From Entoloma clypeatum (Eukaryota; Basidiomycota; Agaricomycetes; Agaricales; Entolomataceae): 64,000 nt of DNA. The stretch spans positions 3,348,001 through 3,412,000 of the forward strand of contig OY751496.1 of the NCBI GenBank assembly GCA_963565915.1. The letters are read 5' to 3'. Numbering within the stretch: position 1 is the first letter of the stretch; every line of letters begins with the position of its first letter. The notes beneath the pieces were generated by a model. That model made no database searches. It saw nothing but the letters and a program-made list of their open reading frames with translations, and was not told where the DNA came from. Shown here piece after piece: positions 50,243 through 59,668 of this stretch. The position numbers and the translations under genes were made by a program.

Positions 50243-53200
50243 CTAGTTCTTTATCAGTCCGAAGTACGGGATAAACTTGGAAAAGAGGATTTTCCCCAGA
50301 TTCTTAGTCAAAAGGTCTGCAGGGTTATTCACTCCTTCGATGAATTCGACCGTAATAATTCCTTCGGAGACTTTTTCTCTGACGAAGTGGAATCGCACGT
50401 CAATGTGCTTGGATCGCTTCTCAGTTACAGGGTTGGATGCGATAAAGACGGAGCCGTTGTTATCTCCGTAGATCGGTACTGATCCGATCTGCATTCCAAG
50501 TTCGGCAAGCATGCTTCTCAGCCATGTTGCTGCGCGACTGCAATCTGATAACGCCATGTACTCTGCTTCTGTGGAAGAGAGGGCGATGGTCTTTTGCGCC
50601 GATGATACCCATGTTATCGCTCCAGACGCCAGTGATATGAAGAAGCCGGTGGTAGACCTCCTCGTGTTTTCATCTGACGCCCAGTCGGAGTCTGTGAATG
50701 CATAGATCCCTTTCCCTGAGTCCCCATCATACATGATCGCGTAATTTTTCGTTGCCTTCAAATATCTGCAAATATCCCTAGCCACCTCTAAATGGCGTCT
50801 GGTGGGATTTGCGGAAAATTGGGACATTTTGATTACAGCGAAGCAGATGTCAGGCCTCGTTCCAATCATCAGATATAGGAGTGATCCGATGACGGATTGG
50901 TACTTAGATCGGAGTTCCGCATTGGGTTCATCTTCGGACGCCATGGGTTTGTAGCCCGTAGGGAGTGGGGTATGGGTGGCATTAGATTCGCTCATCCCCA
51001 TGCGTGCCAGAATTTTCTCAAGGTAAGGTACTTGATCAATGAAGATCCTCTTCCCACGTTGCCTTATTTGGATTGAGAGAAATTCCTTTGGTTCCCCATC
51101 GGGCACTAGGTGACCTAGGTCCCTACATTCCCATGTTGTCATGAAGGCCTTCTTCTTTTCTAGCGTATATTCCCGGTTTGTGCCGAGAAAAGCAGAGTCG
51201 TCGACATAGATGACGGCAATTACAATTTCCCCGTTGGTACTTTTGTGAATGAATACTCCCGCATCGGAGTGAAGCCGGACAAAGCCGAGCTTTTTCATGG
51301 AGGAATCAAGTTCCCTCCACCAGGCTAATGCGGCCTGCTTAAGTCCATATAGAGCTTTGAATAGTTGGTACACGAGGTGTTCTTTCCCTTTTACTATGTA
51401 GCCCTCAGGCTGTCGCATATAGATGACTTCACGGAGCGTTCCATAGAGGAAGGCTGATGAGACGTCCAATAGAGTCATGAACCACCCTTCAAGGGCTGTC
51501 AATGCCAGTATTAGCCGGACGGTTTCATATCTTACGACTGGTGAGAAGATCTGATCAAAGTCGATCCCTTCTACCTGTGAGAAGCCTTTTGCGACGAGGC
51601 GCGCTTTCAGACGCCCGTCGGACTTTTCGTTGTAAACCCATTTATTCCTTAGAGCTTTCCTCCCTGCAGGCAGGGGTACTAGCTCCGTGATCACCCCGCG
51701 GCGTTTGAGCATGTCTAGCTCTTTACGTTCAGCCGCATACCAGTCTTCTTTATTTGGAAGAGGGTATATGTCTTTATGGGACATGTCGACAATGCCAACT
51801 TGGACTGATATTGCCTCCATCAGGAGGTCATTCATCCATGCCGTTTGACCGCCCAATCTCCGTCTTCGATCTAATTTTTCAAGATCAGACGCTGGAGTGT
51901 CTTCCCCATAGATGCTTCCTGGCATCTTCCGAACTCGTCGTTCCCTGATCGGTCGATCTGGTACTTGCTCGGGTTGTGGAGTGGGTACTCGCGGTTCGTC
52001 ATCAGGCTCACTGGCAGGCAAATCGTTGTCTGATTCAGGTTGATCCTGTTCAATGGGAACTGAGTCCTGAGGTGTTTCGTTGTGACTTTCGTCGTCGTTG
52101 CTGCCAGGGATGAGATCCTCAAACTCATCAGCCGGCTCTGGGTTTTCCATTTCTGGATGGTTTTCTGGCAAAGGGTCGATGTGGCATCTAGGGTACTTGC
52201 TTTCATCAAAGATAGCTTTCCCACCCATAAAAATCGTGTTGGTCTCAGGATCCATGAAGCGGTATCCTTTGACCCCTGGTTTCGATCCGAGATAAATCAT
52301 CAATCGGGATCTTGATTCCAGGGAGTTCCTACGTTTCTCCTTTGGGATATATACATATGCCTGACATCCGAATACTCTGACACTAGACATGTCGGGGATC
52401 TCATTGGTCACCCTGAAGTAAGGGGTTTTCCATTCAAGACGTTGCATGGGGGTTCTGTTGTAGAGAAATGCTGCGTGTTCCAAACAGAATTCCCACCACA
52501 TGGGCGGTAAGCATGCATCGAAGCGTAATGCCTGAGATTTTTCCCATAGTGTTCGATTGATCCTTTCTGCTCTACCATTCTGTTGGTGCTGATATGGGAG
52601 CGTGACATCGATCAGAATTCCATGATCGGCAAGTACATCCTTGTATTCGTCAAATTCTCCACCTCCATCAACCCGCCACTTCTTAGGGGTAGCGGCAAAT
52701 TGATTCTGGATCATCGCAAGGAATTGTTTCAGCGCCGTGATGGCACCTGACTTCTTCCTAAGCAAGACAACCCAGACATGGGATGAAAAATCGTCCAAAA
52801 AGGTAAGGAAATATTTGTACTTATGGTACGATGCCGTGGATATCTGCTTCAAATCCGAATGGATCAAATCAAAGGGTTTGACAGCCCTTGTCACTGAGTT
52901 AGGATAAGATTGATTCGGCATTTTCCCTTTTAGACACCCCGTGCAGCTTTCCTGTGATTTCTCACGTACTAACGTTTTGGGTACTCCTTTGGTACTGGTG
53001 GGAATCTTATTGAGCGCCTGGTCATTTGGATGGCCAAGGCGTTTATGCCAGGTTTCAACAGTGATTTCGCTAGAGATCGCGTGGATTTGGTCATAGCATA
53101 TTTCAGTGTCTAACCAATAAATGGTTTGTCCGATGAAATGAGGCGAAAACTGTATTTTGTTCAGCCCTTTAGAGATATTAATTTCTCCACGCATTCCATC

Positions 53201-54970
53201 AACTTTGTAACCATGGTTAAGGAAGACGCCTAGGGACAGTAGACGTGTGTCCATATCCGGGATGTAAAATACCGGTCGTAGGAGATGGGTTTTAGTTTCC
53301 CCATTTAGGGTATGCCGTACTGGAACGGCCCCAACTCCGAGAATTTCCAGTTTCTTTCCCTTTGCAGCTGTTTGGACAAATCGCTTAGCCTTGAGAGGCC
53401 TGTAATATGCGAAGTCTTTGAACTCATGGGTAAAGTGTAATGAAGCGCCGGAATCTAAGATCCACTGAGCGCGTTCTTTCTCTTTGCAGTGTGTGCAGGA
53501 CGCAAAATGCTTGGTATATTTTTTGTACAGATCATCGCTAAAGAGATCTATACTATCTGCATCGGTACTGGCTAATATAAATTCAAACGTCTGTGCGTGA
53601 TTATTAGCATTTCCCATTTGGTCAAGTTTAAGAGAAGAATGTGACGAACCGTCAAGTTCGATCAGCCCATCTTCGAATTGTTCCGGCCCCATCCGCTCGC
53701 TTTGATGGTCTATGTCCATCATTTTCAGAGATTCTTCTATCGACGGGGCTACGCGACGCTGTTTAGCCGGCCTTTCGTCGATGTCAGGAATGATGGTGTC
53801 TAGGATACGAAGGTTCGATCCAGAGGGACGAGCGCCAATGTTCCGTGCGAGTTTGCGGATGTGATCGTTCTTTTTCCACGCAGACGGCTTGCCCGAAGGA
53901 AGCCCGGTGTACTGGGATGGAGGCGGGTTCATTCGCTGAAGGAGCGACTGCATCCTTGCGGAATCGGGCTGTGCGGTACTTGTCGTTTTCCCGCGACCAG
54001 TGACAGTGGTGAAGGATGGCGGCGGAAGAGGAGGGAAGTGGATGGCGGGAGCAACAAACTCGACCGTTTCCTCCACATGTTCGGACGCGTTGTCCGCAGT
54101 GTTGGCGCTTTTCTTCTGATTGCGCCAACGTCCCTTTCCCTTCTTCTTCTCAGAAGCGGTACTTGGGTCAGACGAGTTAGGCTGCTCGTCAGCATCGTTC
54201 TGCGAGGTACTCGGCTTTTGCTGCCTTTCCCATTTGGGGTCCTGCCCCTTGCGCTTTGTCCCGGAGATTTTCCGGGCCTGCTCATTGGACGTACGAGTAG
54301 ACCCGACCGAATACTTGCGCCTGTATTCCGAGATGATGCTATCGGCGACGGCCTTGTAGGTGAAATCGTCGGCGTCATAGACCTGGAAAAGGGCGGTGGA
54401 GAGTGACGACCAGGCGTCGGGAATTGCATTGGCCAGGATCATTGCCTGCATCAGATCGGGAACGACAAACTTCGAATCGGCAAGCCGGGCGAAAAGAGAC
54501 CCCAGGCGTTCAATCTCAGGCACGGGGTCGCGCCCAGAGAGCTTGTAGGTGGCGGCGGCCTTGAAGTCGCCGAAGATGACGGCCGGGGATACCTTGGAGT
54601 AGTTATCTTTTAGCTCGTTCCATGCGTCGAGTGCCGAGGTGCTATCCTTGATGTGGCGTCTGATCGCCTCAGAGACCTTCAGGCGTATCGCCCCGAGAGC
54701 TACGTCGTCGTCCCTGATCCAGGCTTTTTCCTCCTTACGGAAGCCGGGCTGGTCGACAGTGGTAGTCAGTACAGGGGGAGCGGCGGCGGTGGGACCGGGA
54801 GTGGAGACCGTAGTGGTGAAGTCGGCGATCACAGGACGAGTGATGTCGCCGGAGACGATGCGCCAGACTCCTTGATGAAGGAGGTAGGACTTCATTTTCT
54901 CGGCCCAGCTTTGGTAGTCGATGCCGTCAAAGGCGGTGATGGTGTCCATGGCGGAGCGAGAGGTAGACAT
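50243..54970 (-). CDS. Copia-2 Gag-Pol polyprotein (1575 aa)
   Basis: Single intact frame from MSTSRSAMDTITAFDGIDYQ. Order: copia gag (1-~250); basic linker; aspartic protease with WILDSGASLHF (about 500); integrase zinc-binding region (TWHKRLGHPND...CTGCLKGK, about 640-680); integrase core D-D-E (HSDLKQIS ~702, VDGGGEFDEY ~770, NGRAERIN ~800); RT (KWVYNEKSDG...YVDDSAF ~1253); RNase H (FTDSDWAS ~1427, DNNGSVFIAS). The integrase-before-RT order defines Ty1/copia. No CCHC knuckle is visible in Gag, unlike most plant copia elements. One frame means the Gag:Pol ratio is not set by a frameshift. Confidence 0.95.
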   Translation of the reverse strand: MSTSRSAMDTITAFDGIDYQSWAEKMKSYLLHQGVWRIVSGDITRPVIADFTTTVSTPGPTAAAPPVLTTTVDQPGFRKEEKAWIRDDDVALGAIRLKVSEAIRRHIKDSTSALDAWNELKDNYSKVSPAVIFGDFKAAATYKLSGRDPVPEIERLGSLFARLADSKFVVPDLMQAMILANAIPDAWSSLSTALFQVYDADDFTYKAVADSIISEYRRKYSVGSTRTSNEQARKISGTKRKGQDPKWERQQKPSTSQNDADEQPNSSDPSTASEKKKGKGRWRNQKKSANTADNASEHVEETVEFVAPAIHFPPLPPPSFTTVTGRGKTTSTAQPDSARMQSLLQRMNPPPSQYTGLPSGKPSAWKKNDHIRKLARNIGARPSGSNLRILDTIIPDIDERPAKQRRVAPSIEESLKMMDIDHQSERMGPEQFEDGLIELDGSSHSSLKLDQMGNANNHAQTFEFILASTDADSIDLFSDDLYKKYTKHFASCTHCKEKERAQWILDSGASLHFTHEFKDFAYYRPLKAKRFVQTAAKGKKLEILGVGAVPVRHTLNGETKTHLLRPVFYIPDMDTRLLSLGVFLNHGYKVDGMRGEINISKGLNKIQFSPHFIGQTIYWLDTEICYDQIHAISSEITVETWHKRLGHPNDQALNKIPTSTKGVPKTLVREKSQESCTGCLKGKMPNQSYPNSVTRAVKPFDLIHSDLKQISTASYHKYKYFLTFLDDFSSHVWVVLLRKKSGAITALKQFLAMIQNQFAATPKKWRVDGGGEFDEYKDVLADHGILIDVTLPYQHQQNGRAERINRTLWEKSQALRFDACLPPMWWEFCLEHAAFLYNRTPMQRLEWKTPYFRVTNEIPDMSSVRVFGCQAYVYIPKEKRRNSLESRSRLMIYLGSKPGVKGYRFMDPETNTIFMGGKAIFDESKYPRCHIDPLPENHPEMENPEPADEFEDLIPGSNDDESHNETPQDSVPIEQDQPESDNDLPASEPDDEPRVPTPQPEQVPDRPIRERRVRKMPGSIYGEDTPASDLEKLDRRRRLGGQTAWMNDLLMEAISVQVGIVDMSHKDIYPLPNKEDWYAAERKELDMLKRRGVITELVPLPAGRKALRNKWVYNEKSDGRLKARLVAKGFSQVEGIDFDQIFSPVVRYETVRLILALTALEGWFMTLLDVSSAFLYGTLREVIYMRQPEGYIVKGKEHLVYQLFKALYGLKQAALAWWRELDSSMKKLGFVRLHSDAGVFIHKSTNGEIVIAVIYVDDSAFLGTNREYTLEKKKAFMTTWECRDLGHLVPDGEPKEFLSIQIRQRGKRIFIDQVPYLEKILARMGMSESNATHTPLPTGYKPMASEDEPNAELRSKYQSVIGSLLYLMIGTRPDICFAVIKMSQFSANPTRRHLEVARDICRYLKATKNYAIMYDGDSGKGIYAFTDSDWASDENTRRSTTGFFISLASGAITWVSSAQKTIALSSTEAEYMALSDCSRAATWLRSMLAELGMQIGSVPIYGDNNGSVFIASNPVTEKRSKHIDVRFHFVREKVSEGIITVEFIEGVNNPADLLTKNLGKILFSKFIPYFGLIKN

Positions 54971-55319
54971 TGTGAATGAATCTAAAAAGGGTTCTCAATC
55001 AGTGATGTGTTTATGAATATGATTCGAGAAAACAATTGAATGATTCCTTGTGACATATTCCCTTCAGGAATAGCGGTCATGGGAAAACCCTTTTATATGT
55101 CAGAAACGTATAAGGTGCGATCAACGTTTCCACATGGAGTGTACTATGTCAATCCCCTTAGGGACGCCTCATGACAGGTACTTGTCGTAATGACGTTTCC
55201 CAGGTTCATGTGTGAAGAAGTATGACTCAGAACCTAGATCTTTCGATCGGTTCTTTGCCAACCAGGGTAGAGTGGGCAGGTACTCGCTGTTGCCAGCGTT
55301 TCCCAGGTCCCTCTGCTAT

Positions 55320-55334
55320 CCGGGGCCCATAACC
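55320..55334 (-). promoter_or_regulatory. Copia-2 primer-binding site
   Basis: The minus strand reads ggttatgggccccgg directly after the 5' LTR, identical to Copia-1. It is complementary to the anticodon-arm region of initiator tRNA-Met, a copia-type internal primer. The leader 54971-55319 has no ORF of interest. Confidence 0.6.
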
Positions 55335-55644
55335 TGTTGAAGTTCCACCTGGGCGCTAGCCACAGGTGTACTGAGCAACATAGCTACAGTGGAAGTACTC
55401 TACGATACCGCTATGGTCACTTACATGGTTTGGAGGGGGTAAGGCTAATGAGAGCGGTTGAGGCTGGTGAGAGCGATGGAGCTGGTTAAGAGTCAAGAGA
55501 CAACTTGTTGATATTGACAGTTTCCTGGTCTTATATACCGTACTACTGTTTGTACCAACCAAACAAGTATGTAATGAAGATATGTAAAAGTCACGTGATG
55601 TAATCTAATCTAATCTAATCTACGTGATGGGAAAAGTTTCAACA
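55335..55644 (-). repeat. Copia-2 5' LTR
   Basis: 310 bp, identical by eye to 49857-50166; followed by gagat (55645-55649). Confidence 0.93.
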
Positions 55645-56460
55645 GAGATCAGGGGATTGGGCAGGCCAGACCAGAACTTGAATGTTGTTGTCCTCAAACC
55701 ACTTTGTTGCCTTGTTGGAGGCATGTTTGGGGTCATTGTTCTGCTGAAATATCCTTTCCCCCTCTGCCATCTCCAACTTTTCAAAGCTTTCCACCACTCC
55801 TTCATCCAAAATTTGGCAGTATTGGTCTGCATTCATAATCCCCTGAACCTCTGTAAGCACCCCCACCCCATTCCAGCCCATGCACCCCCATACCATAAGG
55901 TTATTCCCCCCTCCATGCTTGACTGTAGGAGTAGTGGTTCTGTCAGAAAGTGGTTCCCCCCTTTTTTTCCAAGTATACACCCTCCCATCTGATCCAATCC
56001 TGTTAATTTTTGTCTCATCTGACCACAAGACCCTCTTCCAATCCTCAACTGTCCAATTTTCATGGTACCTGGCAAATCTGAGACGCTCCAGTCGATGGGC
56101 CTTTTTAAGCAGAGGACGTTTCTGCTTGACAACAGAGCGAAAGTCATCAGATTTGAGTGCATTTCTGACTGTTTGAGGTGTGACAGGATTGGGGAGGATG
56201 TTGTTGATGTAGTGGGTAGCTTGAACAGCATTATCAAGCTTTCCTGTAGTGATTTGTCGAATAATTGATTGCTTGTCACAAGGAGTAAGCTTGGAAGGAC
56301 GGCCCCCTCTGCTGTTTTCCTTGTCCCCATCAACCTCCTTCTTGATTCTACCAATGGTAGACTTGCCCACACCAGTTTTTTCCTCAATTTGACGCAAAGT
56401 ATAATCTTCTTGAAGAAGAGAAACCACAGAGGAGTGCTTGGTAGAAGATGTGGGCCTCAT
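55645..56460 (-). pseudogene. Mariner transposase, N-terminal part
   Basis: From MRPTSSTKHSSVVSLLQEDY to WPAQSPDL, where Copia-2 interrupts it. An N-terminal paired-type helix-turn-helix (LRQIEEKTGVGKSTIGRIKK) binds the repeats. The first catalytic Asp is in LWSDETKINRI. The second should lie in a QQDND-type motif but reads QQNNDPKHAS, i.e. Asn in place of Asp. The DD34E catalytic triad is completed by Glu in the separated C-terminal part. Broken by insertion, and perhaps already inactive before it. Confidence 0.85.
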
Positions 56461-56611
56461 ATGATGGTGGAAGAGGAAGAGAAGGGTTGAAATAATTTCA
56501 ACATGTCAAACTGATGTAAACAAGGTCACATGATTTTGTTTATTACTCCCACACTCAAACTCACTGTGATTTGGCTTGCTATAGCAGGGATATTGCCAAA
56601 ATGACCAAGGG

Positions 56612-56819
56612 TCAAAAAACTGTCCCAATGATTGATTATTTTGTTTTATTTATTATTCCATCAATATTTGTTCAAACCACATGACCCAGGGCTCAAAAGC
56701 AAGCTAAGATGATACAGAATAACATATCTTTTTTGCAGAAAATTATCACAAGTGCCTGTTGTGTTATTAGCAATACAGTACAAAACAGCCAAACATTGGG
56801 ACAGTTTTTTGAGCTACTG
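56612..56819. repeat. Right long terminal inverted repeat of the mariner element
   Basis: Inverse of 49421-49628, again with the 19-bp motif at both of its edges in opposite orientation (56612-56630 and 56794-56812). Confidence 0.8.
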
Positions 56820-56821
56820 TA

Positions 56822-57664
56822 GCTAGTCCATAGTATGTACTATAATGTATTTATTGTCATTTAAACAGTTTTCTAGAGGAATGGAGGCCCAAATAGGCTG
56901 GGAAATCATTCAGGGAGTGTGATGGGAGGAGGGAGTATGCAAGGGGTCAGGAGGGGCGTGGCCACATGGGAGTATGCGCGTATGGTGTTCAGAAATTCAT
57001 TGATGATGGGTTCACACAGAGTTTACAAATGCAATAAGATGATAATCCTTTCGTTGGCAACTTGGCATCAGATCATTATCATGATGCGTCGAAGCGCAGC
57101 CAACCGGAAATGAGCCTGAACCGGCTGAAATGAAAGTTCAGCTTTGTTTGATGGGATCGAGTTGTGAGTTGACTCGAATCGTCGGTGGACTCTGCGTTGG
57201 CATCAGATCGAGCCCGGCCCGGCTGAAATGAAAGTCCGGCTTCGTTCGATCAGATCGAGCCGGAGTCAACCGACAAACTTTCATTTCAGCCGATCCGGGC
57301 TCATTAATTTGAGCAATCGCCGCCCCCCTCGATCGTCGAAGCCCAGACCGGCTGAGATACAGGCTGAAATGAAAGTTCGTTTGACGCTTCGTCGAATCCC
57401 CTGTTTCGTGCTTCGCAGATAGAAAACGGTCTAACTCCCTCGCTCCCCTCAGCTTCTGAGTAGTTGATGGTGACATCAGTACCACCCTGTCGTGTGGTAT
57501 AAAAACCCCCGTCTGCTTTGAAGGTGTGCCAAGTTCCTCCTCCGACCCACAGCAACAATTGACTCGCCATTTCGTCTTGATCTCAGTTTTATAACAAATC
57601 AGCCAGTGAAGCTTTCCATCAACCTCTGTTACTGTTATATGGAACTAACATTTTTGTATAGATC
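56822..57664. promoter_or_regulatory. 5' region of beta-trefoil gene 2; ggctgaaatgaaagt repeats
   Basis: 57120-57380 carries at least four copies of ggctgaaatgaaagt (about 57123, 57222 and 57368 direct, about 57275 inverted). TATA tataaaa is at about 57498, in a block shared with the upstream region of gene 1. A probable 5'-UTR intron ends at 57661 (branch ctaac, acceptor gtatag), 3 bp before the ATG, as in gene 1. Confidence 0.6.
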
Positions 57665-58138
57665 ATGACAGTCCTCGTCGCCTTGCACTCTATAACTTTC
57701 CCAGGAAAATACCTCCGCGTGGATCCCGCTGGCGCCACATACCCCAGCGGTGGCGGCAAAGTCAACACGCAAACCTATATCAGCACCTACGAGACGTTTA
57801 AGCTCATCGAGAACGCCGGTGGCTCTGTTTCATTCGAAAGTACTGTTGAGCCGAACCACTTCCTTCGTTTGCACGGCGCTGGAGTTTGTCCGGGGACAAA
57901 TGTTTATGGTGGGGGCGGAGGAGTCAACGTCCAAGTTGGCAACGGTTCACTTGAAAAATTCAAGATTGTCAAGAAGAGCAGCGCCCCGGGCCAATACCGC
58001 GGCGTCGTCGGTGTCGAGTCGGATCACTTCCCTGGCAGATACTTGCGGGTGGATGGTAACAAGGATCAGGTGAACGTGCAGGGCGTTTTTGAGACCTTTG
58101 AGGAGTGGGAGATTCTTGTGGTTGGCAGTGTTGAATGA
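57665..58138 (+). CDS. Beta-trefoil lectin-like protein 2 (157 aa)
   Basis: Paralog of 48626-49096 with the same three repeats (ALHSITFPGKYLRVD; ESTVEPNHFLRLHG; VESDHFPGRYLRVD). Most differences cluster in the second repeat: LRLDGAAVSAGTNVPAG becomes LRLHGAGVCPGTNVYGG and is followed by extra glycines. That loop could alter ligand binding. No signal peptide, no introns in the coding part, conserved TATA and 5'-UTR intron end. It was separated from gene 1 by the transposon insertion. Confidence 0.8.
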   Translation: MTVLVALHSITFPGKYLRVDPAGATYPSGGGKVNTQTYISTYETFKLIENAGGSVSFESTVEPNHFLRLHGAGVCPGTNVYGGGGGVNVQVGNGSLEKFKIVKKSSAPGQYRGVVGVESDHFPGRYLRVDGNKDQVNVQGVFETFEEWEILVVGSVE

Positions 58139-58354
58139 AAGCAGTTTGTTGAGTTGGTTGATACCGTTGATCTGTTCTGTCATTCATGTACTTGTCAATC
58201 GCTTTGGCAATTCGCGCGTCCGCTGTGTATGTAGGATATTCTGAATTTTACCGTTTCAGTGTGCTCGATTGTATGACGATCAGACTCGGGTCTGGGCGAC
58301 GACTCGTCAGGAAATGGCGTAAGTAAGCACACGTTCGTTGGGACAGCGATCGCT

Positions 58355-58503
58355 GAGACGGACACTTCGTGCGTGGTGATATGTTTGATTCTATAGTAGT
58401 TTCATGCTGACCATAGACGTAGGTACTGTCGATACGACCACGCTGGTTGCACAGTGGGAAACAGGCTTTCCTCATGCAGTACCCACGCTCCCTCTGTTCA
58501 GGA
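58355..58503. repeat. Dispersed repeat R2, copy near 58.4 kb
   Basis: Matches 33611-33770 (see there). It lies directly upstream of the X-family pseudogene. Confidence 0.65.
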
Positions 58504-58504
58504 T

Positions 58505-58730
58505 ATCGAGGTATATAAGATCGTACAAGAACGCCTTCGGACGGTTGGGGGGCGGTGTTCGTGAGCTGGTGTATGCTATCTTGTCGACGGTGGATGAGTC
58601 TCATCCCACATCGGAGGCCCTCCTGAACAACTTCTGCGGGAGATGTTACGACACAAGTCCGATCTCGAGACAATCGCGACAATCTCAGACAATCGTTGGA
58701 CGTATTCAAGGTGCGTGCGTTTATTTAAGA
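58505..58730 (+). pseudogene. X4: internally deleted copy of the X family
   Basis: 58515-58630 reads VRSYKNAFGRLGGGVRELVY then TVDESHPTSEALLNN, the second-exon part of the X module. It then jumps directly to HKSDLETIA and the RQSLDVF-type end of exon 3 in another frame, followed by intron-like gtgcgtgcgtttattt. The end of exon 2, intron 2 and the first half of exon 3 are missing. Closest to X3 (shared TSEALLNN, HKSDLETI). No exon 1 or coiled coil nearby. Confidence 0.7.
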
Positions 58731-59574
58731 CCAGTGTAGGAGTGCTATGCACCCTACGGACACTCACTCACTCTTTCCTTCTATTCGCATCAGGTGATCG
58801 TCATGCGCGCGTCCGCTTCAACTCTCGTCAACGTCGTCATTGCGGTCCCCGCGGACTCACACCCATTCAGACGAAAAGTTACTTATCTGCTATCTCTTGG
58901 ATGATCATCGATATCATGCTGATAAAAGCAATTCGCGCAACGTCGCTACGGGGACACATGCGTTTACGGACGACGAGGTTCGAGATTACTAGACGGTAGG
59001 GTTTGCGTCGTGCGCCTCGAGGATAGACGTCAAATGAGCACCGTCCGGGGGAGCGGTATAGCTCTCCTCGAGTTGAAAGCCCCGCACCTGAGTCATTCCT
59101 AGTTTTCGACGGTCGACGAGTCCCGCGGCGCTTGGTGATCTCAACACGACCGGACCGAAAAGCTGAAGGCGAAAATCTGTTTAATTCATCGCTTCCGTTA
59201 CGAACAACTTCCATTTCCTACAACCCTGCCTGTCACCTACATTCGGACACTTCGTTACCAATAACCTCATTCTCGTAACCAGACAAGATCTTTCTCTTTG
59301 TACGTGTTAGTAGGTACAAAATCGTTTGTATTCGCATCAACAAATGGATCCTTCCCGACTTTTGACTCCCACTTTTCGATTTCGACTCTGCGAACTTTGC
59401 CTCACCCACGAACTCTCTCTCACTCACTTGGGCGGACCCCACTTGAGTTTTTACAACCCGACTTTATCTCCGTGTGCTCGTGTGCTCCGCGGTTTACGAC
59501 TCGCCTCACTGCTCTCCGGAGATATAACGCCGACCGACCCTCCACCGTCTGTAGCCGGTTCGCGCCTCCACAAG
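58731..59574. other. Leader/LTR region of the right-edge gypsy-like element
   Basis: No protein gene. The 5' LTR of the element encoding 59669-62314 should end just before 59575 (...gcgcctccacaag), but its 3' partner is outside the window, so the start cannot be placed. Confidence 0.4.
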
Positions 59575-59592
59575 TGGTGACCGAGACAGGGG
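59575..59592 (+). promoter_or_regulatory. Probable tRNA-type primer-binding site
   Basis: tggtgaccgagacagggg starts with TGG, the complement of a tRNA CCA end, and lies about 75-95 bp before gag. The tRNA cannot be named by eye. It contrasts with the self-priming sites of the other gypsy elements here. Confidence 0.4.
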
Positions 59593-59668
59593 GTGAGTTT
59601 TCCGTTAAACCGTTTTGTCTGAAAACCGTCTTTTGTAGTCCTTTTAACACCCTTTCGATTCGACAAAA

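Larger units (their letters stand above)
49857..55644 (-). mobile_element. Copia-2: young intact Ty1/copia element
   Basis: 5788 bp. LTRs at 55335-55644 (5') and 49857-50166 (3'), each 310 bp and identical by eye; target duplication gagat (49852-49856, 55645-55649). Primer site, one uninterrupted 1575-codon gag-pol frame, and polypurine run (ggggggg) are all present. It is inserted in the mariner transposase gene and is probably competent or very recently so. Confidence 0.95.
49421..56819 (-). mobile_element. Tc1/mariner transposon, split by Copia-2
   Basis: Ends cagtagctcaaaaaactgtc at the left and its inverse (...ttttttgagctactg) at the right, flanked by TA (49419-49420, 56820-56821). The terminal inverted repeats are about 208 bp long (49421-49628, 56612-56819). 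The transposase is encoded on the minus strand and is cut by Copia-2 (49857-55644). Without the insertion the element is about 1.6 kb, normal for Tc1-like elements. Confidence 0.88.
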
